A stretch of 64,000 nt of DNA from the NCBI GenBank assembly GCA_021323315.1, contig JAJTCQ010000006.1, forward strand, positions 26,731 to 90,730, in the 5' to 3' direction. The notes under the pieces are model-generated. The model was not told the DNA's origin and did no database searches. It was given only the letters and a program-made list of their open reading frames with translations. Position numbers and translations under genes: made by a program. Numbering within the stretch: position 1 is the first letter of the stretch; each line of letters starts with the position of its first letter. This document shows positions 50,586-59,649 of this stretch, one piece after another. The DNA comes from Gaiellaceae bacterium. GTDB lineage: Bacteria > Actinomycetota > Thermoleophilia > Gaiellales > Gaiellaceae.

Positions 50586-50891
50586 ATGAAGGTGTCCGAG
50601 AGCCCGCCCCGGGGAACTCGCGTCCGCCTCCCTGCCGACGTCGTGCGGCCGTTCGACGTCTTCGTGAACGGCATCGAGCAGCACGAGGGCGTCGACTACC
50701 ACATCGACGGTCGCACGCTCGTCTTCGAGCGCGAGCTGAGGACCGAGGGCAAGCTCGGCTTCTGGCGCTGGCTCTCGCTCTGGGTGGGAATTGCCGGCAC
50801 GTACCGCCAGAACGACTCCGTGGACGTGGCGTACAAGCGTGCCGGGAAGCCGGTGGTGGCCACGAAGCTCCCGCTCGAGCCGCTGGCTTGA
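50586..50891 (+). CDS. Conserved-looking hypothetical protein divergent from ctaC
   Basis: 101 residues from ATG 50586 (the track start 49590 is antisense to ctaC). Beta-rich start VRLPADVVRPFDVFVNGIEQ, EGVDYHIDGRTLVFERELR, then an amphipathic or membrane-skimming LGFWRWLSLWVGIAGTYRQN. No family recognised. Divergence from ctaC with a 3-base gap hints at co-regulation with oxidase or at misplaced starts. Confidence 0.6.
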   Translation: MKVSESPPRGTRVRLPADVVRPFDVFVNGIEQHEGVDYHIDGRTLVFERELRTEGKLGFWRWLSLWVGIAGTYRQNDSVDVAYKRAGKPVVATKLPLEPLA

Positions 50892-51034
50892 GGCACTCCT
50901 CCAGCCCGTCGTTCCAATGTGCGCTGAGGACACACGGCGACCGCGGCCGCGAAGCGGACGCCTTCAGGGATCTCGCGCGAGCGGGGTTCGCGTTAGCGAA
51001 TCCCCGTCTTGCGCGCTGGGGCTAGTGTTGGACG

Positions 51035-52018
51035 GTGACGGACGGGAACGGGATCGAGGTCAGGGGGCTCGTCCGCGAGTACAAGAAAGGGCCGAGGGCG
51101 GTCGACGGCATCGACCTCACCGTCGAGCCGGGCGAGATCTACGGCTTCCTCGGACCGAACGGAGCCGGGAAGTCCACGACCGTGCACGTCCTGACGACGC
51201 TGCTGCCACCGACGGCGGGGACGGCGCTGGTCGGCGGCTACGACGTCGTGAAGGACGGGCCGAGGATCCGCGGGCTGATCGGCGTCGCGCTGCAGGAGGC
51301 CGCGCTCGACCCGCTCCTGACCGCACGCGACCATCTCCGCCTGCAGGCGACCCTCCAGAGCGTCCCCAAGGAGCAGCGGAGCTCGCGAGCCGACGAGCTC
51401 ATCCATCGGGTCGGGCTGGTGGAGGCGGCCGACCGGAAGGTCCAGGGCTACTCGGGCGGGATGAAGCGGCGCCTCGACCTCGCCCTCGCGCTCGTCCACA
51501 CGCCGCGCATCCTCTTCCTCGACGAGCCGACGACGGGCCTCGACCCGCAGAGCCGCACGGACATCTGGAACGAGGTCGCGCTCATGCGGCGCGAGGCGGG
51601 GGTGACCGTCTTCCTGACGACGCAGTATCTCGAGGAGGCGGACGTCCTCGCCGACCGCGTCGGGATCATCGACGCGGGCAAGATCGTCGCGGAGGGAACT
51701 CCCGCCGAGCTCAAGGCGGAGATCGGACGGCCGAGCGTGCACGCGATCCCTCGCACCGAGGACGACCGGCCGAAGATCGCGGAGTTCCTCGCGCGCTTCG
51801 GCGAGCCGCTCGCGTCGACGCGCGACGTGGCCGTGCGCCTCGGCGACGGGCTCGGGCTCACCGACATCGTGCGCGCGGTGGACGCCGACGGCGTCGACAT
51901 CGCGGACCTCGAACTGCACGCTCCGACTCTCGACGACGTGTTCCTGGCGAAGACCGGGCGTACGCTCGAGGGCGCCGCCGAGGAGGCCGAGGAGGCGCAG
52001 CAGGAGAAGCGGAAGTGA
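51035..52018 (+). CDS. ABC transporter ATP-binding protein (DrrA-like)
   Basis: 327 residues from GTG 51035. Walker A FLGPNGAGKSTTVHVL, Q-loop VALQEAALDPLLTARDHLRL, signature YSGGMKRRLDLALALV, Walker B ILFLDEPTTGLDP, and TTQYLEEAD. The C-terminal accessory domain and LHAPTLDDVFLAKTGRTLEG match daunorubicin-resistance type exporters. It powers the two permeases that follow; drug or lipid substrate unknown. Confidence 0.92.
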   Translation: MTDGNGIEVRGLVREYKKGPRAVDGIDLTVEPGEIYGFLGPNGAGKSTTVHVLTTLLPPTAGTALVGGYDVVKDGPRIRGLIGVALQEAALDPLLTARDHLRLQATLQSVPKEQRSSRADELIHRVGLVEAADRKVQGYSGGMKRRLDLALALVHTPRILFLDEPTTGLDPQSRTDIWNEVALMRREAGVTVFLTTQYLEEADVLADRVGIIDAGKIVAEGTPAELKAEIGRPSVHAIPRTEDDRPKIAEFLARFGEPLASTRDVAVRLGDGLGLTDIVRAVDADGVDIADLELHAPTLDDVFLAKTGRTLEGAAEEAEEAQQEKRK

Positions 52019-52043
52019 GCACCGCTCGCCTTCGGCTCGCGGT

Positions 52044-52154
52044 CGCGGGGGAAACCATGTTTCCCCCGCGTGCCCCGCTCTTCTTGAGAACGTGGGGAAC
52101 CTCCCGGCTCCCCACGCCCCTCCCCGCTCATAGGCCACAGGTCGGCCTATGAGC
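52044..52154. promoter_or_regulatory. Three consecutive perfect inverted repeats between ABC ATPase and permease
   Basis: IR1: CGCGGGGGAAAC (52044-52055) with GTTTCCCCCGCG (52059-52070), loop CAT. IR2: CGTGGGGA (52091-52098) with TCCCCACG (52109-52116). IR3: GCTCATAGGCC (52126-52136) with GGCCTATGAGC (52144-52154), loop ACAGGTC; its right arm contains the permease ATG (52149-52151). In RNA, IR3 would bury the start codon and IR1 could terminate or stabilise. The rest of the operon has 4-base overlaps, so this 130-base gap is exceptional. Confidence 0.7.
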
Positions 52155-52925
52155 GCCGCTACGACGCAGGTCGGCGCGATCGCGCGCCGCTCGGTCGTGC
52201 GCACGTCGCGTCAGCCGGCGAGCATCATCCCGCCTCTCGTCTTCCCGGTCGCGCTGATGGCGGTCAACGCGGGCGGGCTCGCATCGTCGACAGACCTTCC
52301 CGGCTTCCCGACCGATTCGTTCCTCGCGTTCGCGCTCGCCGTGCCGTTCATCCAGGGCGCGCTCTTCTCGACCATGAATGCGGGCAGCGACATCGCGCGG
52401 GACGTCCAGACGGGCTTCATCAACCGCCTCTCGCTGACCGGACTGCGCGACTGGGCGCTGCTCTCGGGGCAGCTCGCGGGGATCGTCGTGCTCGGCGTCG
52501 TGCAGGTGCTCTTCTACATCGCGGTCGGGCTGGCCGCCGGCGTCACCTTCCAGTCGGGGCCGGCCGGGATCGCGGTGTTGCTGGTCTACGGTGCGGTCGT
52601 CGCGCTGTGCTTCGGTGCGCTCGGTGCGTGGCTGGCCTACCGCACGGGATCGGGCGAGACGATCCAGGCGCTCTTCCCCGTGCTCTTCGTCTTCCTGTTC
52701 ATCTCGTCCATGAACGCGCCGCGCGACCTCATCGGCGTCGAGTGGTTCCGGATCGCTGCGACCCTGAACCCGGTCTCGTACATGATCGAGTGCGTCCGCA
52801 GCCTGATCATCACCGGCTGGGACTGGCAGGCGCTCGCGCTCGGCTTCGGGTTCGTGATCCTGCTCGGGATCATCTCGTTCTTCCTGGCGTCGAACGCCCT
52901 GCGCACGAGGATGACGCGCACATGA
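52149..52925 (+). CDS. ABC-2 type transporter permease
   Basis: 258 residues, six helices. ABC-2 features: IIPPLVFPVALMAVNAGGL, DVQTGFINRLSLTGLRDWAL (coupling region), and AATLNPVSYMIECVRSLIIT. Partner of the DrrA-like ATPase. Start codon lies in an 11-bp stem. ATGA overlap with the next permease. Confidence 0.87.
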   Translation: MSAATTQVGAIARRSVVRTSRQPASIIPPLVFPVALMAVNAGGLASSTDLPGFPTDSFLAFALAVPFIQGALFSTMNAGSDIARDVQTGFINRLSLTGLRDWALLSGQLAGIVVLGVVQVLFYIAVGLAAGVTFQSGPAGIAVLLVYGAVVALCFGALGAWLAYRTGSGETIQALFPVLFVFLFISSMNAPRDLIGVEWFRIAATLNPVSYMIECVRSLIITGWDWQALALGFGFVILLGIISFFLASNALRTRMTRT

Positions 52926-53692
52926 GCTACTGGAACGTCGTTTCCGCGGTGGCGTGGCGGACGCTCAAGAACGCCCTTACGAACCCGCAGATCCTGCTGC
53001 CGACGATGATGTTCCCGCTCTTCTTCTTCACCGCGTTCGCCGGTGGGCTGTCGCAGGTCTCGCAGGTGCCCGGCTTCGACTTCCCGCCCGGGTACACGGC
53101 GTTCCAGTTCGTGTTCGTGCTCCTGCAGTCGGCCGCATTCGGCGGTGTCTTCACCGGCTTCGGGGTCGCGCGCGACTTCGAGGGCGGCTTCGCGAAGCGA
53201 CTCATGCTCGCTGCGCCGAGGCGCAGCGGGATCGTCGCCGGTTATGCGCTGGCGGCGTTCGTCCGCTGGGTGCTGGTCGCGGTGATGCTGACCGTCATCG
53301 CGTTCGCGGTCGGGATGAACGTCGGCGGCGGCGCGGTCGACCTGGTCGGCCTCTTCACGCTCGCGGCGCTCGTCAACCTCTGCGGCTTCTTCTGGGCGGG
53401 CGGGATCGCGATGCGCTTCCGCACGATCCAGGCGGCGCCGCTCATGCAGATGCCCGTGTTCCTGATCCTGTTCTTCGCTCCGGTGTACGTGCCGCTCGAG
53501 CTTCTCGACGGGTGGATCGAGGGCGTCGCCTCGGTGAACCCGGTGACGTATCTCCTCGAGACGGGGCGCGGCTTCGTCGCCGGCGACGCGCCGCACATCG
53601 CAGGCGCGTTCGCGATCGCGATCGGGCTCGGGCTCTTCTTCTGGGTCTGGGCGTTCCGCGGCCTGCGGAACGCAGAAGCGGCCGGCGCCTAG
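52922..53692 (+). CDS. ABC-2 type transporter permease (second subunit)
   Basis: 256 residues from ATG 52922 (track start 52607 is a shadow). ABC-2 family pattern: NPQILLPTMMFPLFFFTAFA, FEGGFAKRLMLAAPRRSGIV, and PVYVPLELLDGWIEGVASVN followed by PVTYLLETGRG. Likely forms a heterodimer with the preceding permease. Overlaps the convergent GGDEF/HD-GYP stop by 4 bases. Confidence 0.87.
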   Translation: MSYWNVVSAVAWRTLKNALTNPQILLPTMMFPLFFFTAFAGGLSQVSQVPGFDFPPGYTAFQFVFVLLQSAAFGGVFTGFGVARDFEGGFAKRLMLAAPRRSGIVAGYALAAFVRWVLVAVMLTVIAFAVGMNVGGGAVDLVGLFTLAALVNLCGFFWAGGIAMRFRTIQAAPLMQMPVFLILFFAPVYVPLELLDGWIEGVASVNPVTYLLETGRGFVAGDAPHIAGAFAIAIGLGLFFWVWAFRGLRNAEAAGA

Positions 53693-56331
53693 TCGAGCAC
53701 GCGCAGGAGCGCGTCCACGACCTGCGGATCGAACTGGGCCCCGGACGCTTCGACGAGCCGGCGCTTCGCCTCGTCCTCGCCCAGTGACCTCCGGTACGGA
53801 CGACCGGTCGTCATGGCGTGATATGCGTCGCAGGCGAGGACGATGCGCGACTCGAGCGGGATCCGATCGCCGGCGAGGCGGTCGGGATAGCCGGTGCCGT
53901 CGAAGTGCTCGTGCGCGCAGCGGACGATGAGGCGCACCTCGCCGAGCTGCTCGATCGGGGCCAGGATGCGCTCGCCGAGGATCGGATGCGTCTCGACGAC
54001 CGCGCGCTCCTCCGCTGTGAGCGGAGCGGCCTTGGCCAGGATCCGCGCCGGGATCCCGATCTTCCCGATGTCGTGGAACAGTGCGCCGAGCTCGAGGCGC
54101 TTCAGCTCGTGCGGCTCGAGGCCGAGCTCCTCGCCCACCTGCAGCGCGAGGTCGGTGATCCAGCGCGCGTGCGTCGACGTGTGCTCGTCGTTGGCCTCGA
54201 GTGCGTTGGCGAGTGCCTCGACCGTCGCCAGGAAGGTGCGCTCGAGTGTCTCGTAGCTCGTGGCGGTCTGCAGCGCCAGCCGTGTCTGGCGGGCGATGCT
54301 CGCGAGCAGCTCGAGCTCTCTGTCCTCCGGTGCCGTGTGCAGCGCGATCGCAGCGGCGACCACGCCGCCCCAGCGTCCGTCGACGAGGAACGGCGCGATG
54401 GCGAACCGTCCCTGCGTACCTCGGGGCGCGATGGCCGCATAGTGCTCGGGATCGACCGTGAACGGCTCCGTGCGGCCGAGCCACGGCTCGATGAACTCGG
54501 CCGGGACGCGGAGCACCCCCGGGTCGTGCGGCGCAGGCTCAGGATGGAGCGCGAGCCGCTCGAGCACGCCGTCGTTTGCGCTCTGCAACCAGACGGACGT
54601 GCTCGGGCTCTCGAGGATGCTGGCCGCGCCTCGCGTCACCCGCTCGGCGACGTCGCGGATGCCGGCTGCCTCGGCGAGGTCGCGGGAGAAGGCGAGCAGC
54701 GCTTTCGCACTCTCCGCCTCGCGGCGCTGCGCCTCGTAGAGCCTCGCGTTCTCGAGGGCGACTGACGCGTGACCGGCCAGCACCTCGAGCAGTCGGAGAT
54801 CGTCCGCATCGAACTGCGCGAGGCCGAGCTTCGAGACCACGATCACGCCGGTCACGCGTGCCCCGTACTTCAGCGGAACGACCAGCAGCGACTCCTCGAT
54901 CTCCGCCGTGCCCTCGATCAGCTCGCCGTACGCGTGCTTGGCGGCGTCGTCGACGAGGAGCGAGACCCCCGTCTCGGCGACCCGTCCCGTGATCCCGCGA
55001 CCCACCGCCGTCGGGAGGAGCCGTGTCGGGTCGCCCGGGGTCGTGCCGGTCAGGTCGCCGCGAAACGCGAGCGGCACGAGCTCGTCCGCGTCGCGGAGGA
55101 AGACGCGGCAGTTGTGGTAATCGATGAGCAATCGCAACTCGTCCGAGATCGTGAGACCGATCTGCTCGACGTCGTTGAGCCGCGAGAGCTTCCCGGACAG
55201 GCTCTGGAGCATCTTCAGGTGGGCGATCGAGCGGACGTCGCGGCGCAGGCTCTCCTCCGCCGGGCGCTCTTGCTCGCTCTCGTCGAACGGCACGATCAGG
55301 CCGTGCCCGCGCGCCTTCGCCGTCATCATCGCGGCTTCCGCACAGGCGACGAGCTCACGCGGGTTCGCGGCGTGCTCAGGGCCGACGGCGATGCCAGCGG
55401 ACATGGTGAGGTGGCCGACGGCGTCTGCCTGGAGCTTCGCGAGCTCGTCTCCGACTCGCTCCGCCAGCGCGGTGGAGCTGCGGAGGTCACCGGAGGGCAG
55501 GATGACCGCGAACTCCTCGCCTCCCACCCGGCAGACGACGTCGCTGGTCCGGACCGTGGTGCGCAGGACGTCCGCGACCTGGTTCAGGAGCTGGTCGCCG
55601 ACGCCGTGGCCGTACACGTCGTTCACCTTCTTGAAGTCGTCGAGGTCGAGCATCACGACCGCGACCGTGTCATGGGCGGCGGACGCGGTCACGAGCGCCT
55701 GGCGCAGCCGGTCGTGGAAGGCGCGGTGGTTGTACAGGCCCGTCAGCGCGTCGGTCTCCGCCTGGTGCTCCAGACGCGCGCGGATGTGCGCGTTGTCGAT
55801 CGCGAGCGCGGCAGCGTCGCCGAAGCGCTTCGCGAGGAGGAACTCCTCGTCGGAGAACGCTGCATCCTCGCCGACCCGGTAGATGTTGAGCGTGCCCTTG
55901 AGCTGACCGCGTGCGACGAGCGGCACGGCGATGAGCGCTTCGGGCTCGATGGGCGTTCCCGGCACGAAGCGCACGCGGGGGTCGAGATGCGCCTTGTTCG
56001 CCAGCACGGCCTCCCGGTGGTCGACGGCCCAGCCGGTGATGCCCTCGCCGAACGAGAAGATCTCGCTCTTGACCTCGTCCTCCCACTCGCCTCGCGCCAG
56101 GACTGCGTGAAGCTCGCGCTTCGCCTCGTCCGCCTCGTAAATGTGCACGTCCTCGTAGGGAATGAGCACGGCGAGCGCGTCCGCGATCCGCTCCAGGACC
56201 GCATCGAGGCTCTGCTCCGAGAGCACGTCGTGGAAGATCTCGGCAAGACGCCGGTACGGCTCGGCAGAGCCCGCCGTGACGAGGCTCACGTGCGGCCGAG
56301 GCGTCGGCTCGATGCGGGCAGGGTCGGGCAT
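53689..56331 (-). CDS. GAF-GGDEF-GAF-GAF-HD-GYP cyclic-di-GMP turnover protein
   Basis: 880 residues, no membrane helix. In order: GAF about 25-165; GGDEF about 170-335 with intact active site VCRVGGEEFAVILPSGD and an RTSD inhibitory I-site 5 residues before it; two GAF-like sensor domains about 370-690; HD-GYP about 700-880 with LFHDIGKIGIPARIL, ETHPILGERIL, CAHEHFDGTGYPDRLAGDR and ACDAYHAMTTGRPYR. Both synthesis and hydrolysis sites look complete, so one soluble protein may switch direction by ligand binding to three GAF domains. Confidence 0.88.
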   Translation of the reverse strand: MPDPARIEPTPRPHVSLVTAGSAEPYRRLAEIFHDVLSEQSLDAVLERIADALAVLIPYEDVHIYEADEAKRELHAVLARGEWEDEVKSEIFSFGEGITGWAVDHREAVLANKAHLDPRVRFVPGTPIEPEALIAVPLVARGQLKGTLNIYRVGEDAAFSDEEFLLAKRFGDAAALAIDNAHIRARLEHQAETDALTGLYNHRAFHDRLRQALVTASAAHDTVAVVMLDLDDFKKVNDVYGHGVGDQLLNQVADVLRTTVRTSDVVCRVGGEEFAVILPSGDLRSSTALAERVGDELAKLQADAVGHLTMSAGIAVGPEHAANPRELVACAEAAMMTAKARGHGLIVPFDESEQERPAEESLRRDVRSIAHLKMLQSLSGKLSRLNDVEQIGLTISDELRLLIDYHNCRVFLRDADELVPLAFRGDLTGTTPGDPTRLLPTAVGRGITGRVAETGVSLLVDDAAKHAYGELIEGTAEIEESLLVVPLKYGARVTGVIVVSKLGLAQFDADDLRLLEVLAGHASVALENARLYEAQRREAESAKALLAFSRDLAEAAGIRDVAERVTRGAASILESPSTSVWLQSANDGVLERLALHPEPAPHDPGVLRVPAEFIEPWLGRTEPFTVDPEHYAAIAPRGTQGRFAIAPFLVDGRWGGVVAAAIALHTAPEDRELELLASIARQTRLALQTATSYETLERTFLATVEALANALEANDEHTSTHARWITDLALQVGEELGLEPHELKRLELGALFHDIGKIGIPARILAKAAPLTAEERAVVETHPILGERILAPIEQLGEVRLIVRCAHEHFDGTGYPDRLAGDRIPLESRIVLACDAYHAMTTGRPYRRSLGEDEAKRRLVEASGAQFDPQVVDALLRVLD

Positions 56332-56399
56332 GCTGCCAGAGGGTCATCGGACGGTCCCGGAATCGGCTTGATAGCGCCCTCTGCGAAGATCCGGCCGCG

Positions 56400-57143
56400 A
56401 TGGGGACGATCGACGCACGGCGCGCGCTCCTCGCGCGCCTGATCGACCACGCGCCGACGTTCCCGCCGGCGTCGCTCCCGCCCCCCGAGGCGCTGGCCGA
56501 GGACGCGCATGCGGCCGCGAGCCCGCATGCATTCGTGCTCGCGCGGCTCGTATGGCCGGCATCGTCGCTCGCACAGCTGGCGTCGAGCGACCGCGCCGTC
56601 AGCGCTGTTCTCGACGCCCCGCTCCCCGAGGACGCGCGCGTCGAATCGGTCGAGACGCGGGACGTCGTACGGGACCGGATCCCGTCGCACGTGACCGAGA
56701 TCTACGTGGAGACGCCCGTCGACGACGGGCTCGAGGATCGTCTCGACCATCTTTCGGCGGACGGGCTCCGAGCAAAGGTCCGGTGTGGTGGCCCCGAAGT
56801 GCCGGGCGACGCCGATCTCGCGCGCTTCGTCAGGTCGTGCCGCGAGCGCGGACTCGTGTTCAAGGCCACCGCCGGCCTCCACCGTGCCGTTCGCGGAGAC
56901 GGGGAGCACGGCTTCCTCAACCTCCTGGCTGCGGTGGTCTTCAAGGGCGACGAGGAGGATGCGCTCGCGGAGACGGAACCGGAGGCGTTCGGGCTCGACG
57001 CGGCCGCGTTCAGCTGGCGCGACCGCTCGGCGTCGGGCGAGGAGATCGCCCGCGTCCGCCGGGGGCTCTTCCACTCGATGGGGAGCTGCAGTTTCTTCGA
57101 GCCGGTCGGGGAGCTGGAAGCGCTCGGGATGCTGCCGCCGTGA
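56400..57143 (+). CDS. Conserved hypothetical protein coupled to fumarylacetoacetase
   Basis: 247 residues. Segments VTEIYVETPVDDGLEDRLDH, LRAKVRCGGPEVPGDADLA, GLVFKATAGLHRAVRGDGEH, and NLLAAVVFKGDE suggest a TIM-barrel-like aldolase or isomerase fold with a possible lysine in VFKATAG, but no family can be named with confidence. GTGA overlap with fahA indicates a joint role in aromatic ring-fission product metabolism. Confidence 0.7.
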   Translation: MGTIDARRALLARLIDHAPTFPPASLPPPEALAEDAHAAASPHAFVLARLVWPASSLAQLASSDRAVSAVLDAPLPEDARVESVETRDVVRDRIPSHVTEIYVETPVDDGLEDRLDHLSADGLRAKVRCGGPEVPGDADLARFVRSCRERGLVFKATAGLHRAVRGDGEHGFLNLLAAVVFKGDEEDALAETEPEAFGLDAAAFSWRDRSASGEEIARVRRGLFHSMGSCSFFEPVGELEALGMLPP

Positions 57144-58279
57144 GGGGCGGAGTCGGTTTCGGCGTGTTCTCGGTCGGCGACGACGCGCCGCGCGTCGGGT
57201 TCCGCGTCGGAGAGGGGATCCTCGATCTCGTCGCCGCCGGACTCGGCTCGGTCTTCGAGTCGAGCTCGCTCAACGCGTTCCTCGCGCTCGGGCGCTCGTC
57301 GTGGGAGGACACCGTCGCGCGGGTCGACGAGCTCGTCACCGTCGGGACAGAGCTCGTGCCCCTCGAGAGTGCGACCGCGCACCTGCCGTTCGAGGTCGCC
57401 GACTACGTCGACTTCTACTCGTCGCTCGAGCACGCGACGAACCTCGGACGACTGTTCCGTCCCGATGCCGAGCCGCTGCTTCCGAACTGGCGGCACCTGC
57501 CGGTCGGCTACCACGGCCGGGCGGGCACCGTCGTCGTCAGCGGGACGCAGGTCGTCCGTCCGTGCGGGCAGGTGAAGTCGCCGCAGGATGCCGAGCCGCG
57601 CTTCGGTCCGAGCACGCGGCTCGACATCGAGCTCGAGCTCGGCTTCGTCGTCGGCGTGGGGAGCCGCCTCGGCGAGCCGGTGGCGGCGTCCGCGTTTCGC
57701 GATCACGTCTTCGGGGTGCTGCTCGTGAACGACTGGAGCGCGCGCGACATCCAGGCCTGGGAGTACCAGCCGCTGGGGCCGTTCCTCGGCAAGTCGTTCG
57801 CGACCTCGATCGCCGCCTGGGTGACGCCGCTCGTCCTCCTCGAGGACCGGTTCGTCGCCTCGCCACCGCAGGATCCGGAGCCGCTGCCGTACCTCTCCAC
57901 TGCCGGTGACTGGGCAGTCGATCTCGACCTCGAGGTCGAGCTCTCCGGCACCGTGATCGCGCGTGGTAATGCGCGTTCGCTCTACTGGACGATGTCGCAG
58001 CAACTCGCGCACGCCACGGTGAACGGCTCGTCGATCAGGACGGGCGATCTCTTCGCTTCCGGGACGATCTCCGGCGTCCAGCCGGGCTCGCAGGGGTCGC
58101 TCATCGAGCTCACCTGGAACGGTGAGCGGCCGGTGCAACTCGCAGACGGGTCGGAGCGCACGTTCCTCGAGGACGGAGACGAGGTCGTCCTCCGTGGCCG
58201 CGCGGGTGACGTCGAGCTCGGCGAGGTGCGTGGGGCGATCGTGCCGGCGCGCTACGAGGGAAACGAGCCGGCGCGGTAG
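57140..58279 (+). CDS. fahA: Fumarylacetoacetase
   Basis: 379 residues from GTG 57140 (the track start 56552 is a shadow). FAH motifs: YVDFYSSLEHATNLGRLFRP, LPVGYHGRAGTVVVSGT, LDIELELGFVVG (metal Glu pair), LLVNDWSARDIQAWEYQPLG and FLGKSFATSIAAWV, LYWTMSQQLAHATVNGSSIR. It hydrolyses fumarylacetoacetate to fumarate and acetoacetate, the last step of tyrosine or homogentisate breakdown. It overlaps the convergent HMG-CoA lyase gene by 28 bases. Confidence 0.93.
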   Translation: MRGGVGFGVFSVGDDAPRVGFRVGEGILDLVAAGLGSVFESSSLNAFLALGRSSWEDTVARVDELVTVGTELVPLESATAHLPFEVADYVDFYSSLEHATNLGRLFRPDAEPLLPNWRHLPVGYHGRAGTVVVSGTQVVRPCGQVKSPQDAEPRFGPSTRLDIELELGFVVGVGSRLGEPVAASAFRDHVFGVLLVNDWSARDIQAWEYQPLGPFLGKSFATSIAAWVTPLVLLEDRFVASPPQDPEPLPYLSTAGDWAVDLDLEVELSGTVIARGNARSLYWTMSQQLAHATVNGSSIRTGDLFASGTISGVQPGSQGSLIELTWNGERPVQLADGSERTFLEDGDEVVLRGRAGDVELGEVRGAIVPARYEGNEPAR

Positions 58280-59148
58280 AGCTGGCCGTCGAGGCGTCGT
58301 CCGAGCAGCTCGGCGAGCCACGCCGCGACGCCGATCAGCGCTTCCAGGTTTACGCCGGTTTCGACACCCTCTCGTTCGAGCAGGTAGACGAGATCCTCCG
58401 TCGCGATGTTCCCGGTCGCGTTCGGCGCGAAGGGGCAGCCGCCGAGACCCCCGACCGAGGCGTCGAGCACGACCGCGCCCGCATCGAGCGCAGCCAGCGC
58501 ATTCGCGTATCCCGTGTTGCGCGTGTTGTGGAAGTGCCCTCCGACCGGGACTCCAGAAGCGGCCACCCGCGCGACGAGTGATCGCACGGCGCCCGGAGCA
58601 GCGACGCCGATGGTGTCGGCGAGCACCAGCACGTCGGGAGCCCCCGCGTCGACGACCCGCCGCGCAACCGCGAGCACGTGCGCCGGATCGATCTCGCCCT
58701 CGAACGGGCAGCCGAAGGCGACGCTCAGCGTCACGGTCGAGCGCAGGCCGTCCTCACGAGCACGCGAGACGATGCGCGTCGCGGCCGCGAGGGACTCGTC
58801 GACGCTTGCTCCCTGATTCCGCTGGTTGAACGACTCGGTCAACCCGAACGCGAAACGCACCTCGTCGAGCCCGGACGCAACGAGCCGATCGTAGCCCCGC
58901 TCGTTCAGGGCGAGTCCGGCGCGCGTCACGCCCGACGTTCCGCCGACCGCGGCGACCACGTCCTCGCCGTTTGCCATCTGCGGAACACGCCGTGGGTCGA
59001 CGAAGCTCGCCACCTCGATCCCTGGAACTCCGGTGGCGACCAGCCTGCGTACGAGCTCGGCGCGCGTCTGGACGTCCAGGACCTCGGGCTCGTTCTGCAG
59101 GCCGTCGCGCGGGCCGACGTCGTACAGGGTCACACGACGCGTGCTCAT
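58252..59148 (-). CDS. Hydroxymethylglutaryl-CoA lyase
   Basis: 298 residues from ATG 59148; GTG 59160 would add four residues. HMGL-like TIM barrel: TLYDVGPRDGLQNEPEVLDV, GIEVASFVDPRRVPQMA, VTLSVAFGCPFEGEIDPAHV, GGHFHNTRNTGYANALAALD, and the active-site cysteine loop GGLGGCPFAPNATGNIATED. It cleaves HMG-CoA to acetoacetate and acetyl-CoA (leucine catabolism); acetoacetate is also the product of the convergent fahA. Confidence 0.9.
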   Translation of the reverse strand: MSTRRVTLYDVGPRDGLQNEPEVLDVQTRAELVRRLVATGVPGIEVASFVDPRRVPQMANGEDVVAAVGGTSGVTRAGLALNERGYDRLVASGLDEVRFAFGLTESFNQRNQGASVDESLAAATRIVSRAREDGLRSTVTLSVAFGCPFEGEIDPAHVLAVARRVVDAGAPDVLVLADTIGVAAPGAVRSLVARVAASGVPVGGHFHNTRNTGYANALAALDAGAVVLDASVGGLGGCPFAPNATGNIATEDLVYLLEREGVETGVNLEALIGVAAWLAELLGRRLDGQLYRAGSFPS

Positions 59149-59190
59149 GGCCGCGGCCACCTTACTCGCACCGGGCGGCGGTAGGCTGGG

Positions 59191-59649
59191 GTGGTGAGCA
59201 AGCCGATCGTGGTAGGGATCGACGGGTCGGACGCCTCGCGGGAGGCACTGCGCTGGGCGGCCGAGGAGGCTCGCCTGCGCTCCGCGCCGCTCGTCGCGGT
59301 CTACGCGTGGTCGTTCATCCCGCCGCAGACGATCGGCGATCCGGGACTGCTCGCGGTGCCCGCCGGCGACTTCCCCGGTCAGCTGGAGGCCGAGCGCGAG
59401 GCCGCGTCAGGCGCGCTCGAGGCTGCGGTGGCGGACGCGTTGGCGGCCGCGCCCGGCATCGAGGTCGAGCAGAGGCTGGTCGAAGGCGACCCGGGAGACG
59501 CGCTCGTGAAGGAGAGCGAGTCGGCGCAGCTCGTGGTGGTCGGCTCCCACGGGCGCAGCGGGATTCAGGCCGCGCTCCTCGGATCGGTCAGCAGGCACGT
59601 GACGACACATGCCGCCTGCCCGGTCGTCGTCGTCAAGGCCTCGAGCTAG
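59191..59649 (+). CDS. Universal stress protein (UspA family)
   Basis: 152 residues. IVVGIDGSDASREALRWAAE at the N-terminus and the ATP-binding VVVGSHGRSGIQAALLGSVS with HAACPVVVVK at the end. This is the ATP-binding class (G-2x-G-9x-G(S/T)). Two in-frame GTG codons (59191, 59194) could start it. Convergent with the pterin dehydratase, sharing the stop region. Confidence 0.9.
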   Translation: MVSKPIVVGIDGSDASREALRWAAEEARLRSAPLVAVYAWSFIPPQTIGDPGLLAVPAGDFPGQLEAEREAASGALEAAVADALAAAPGIEVEQRLVEGDPGDALVKESESAQLVVVGSHGRSGIQAALLGSVSRHVTTHAACPVVVVKASS

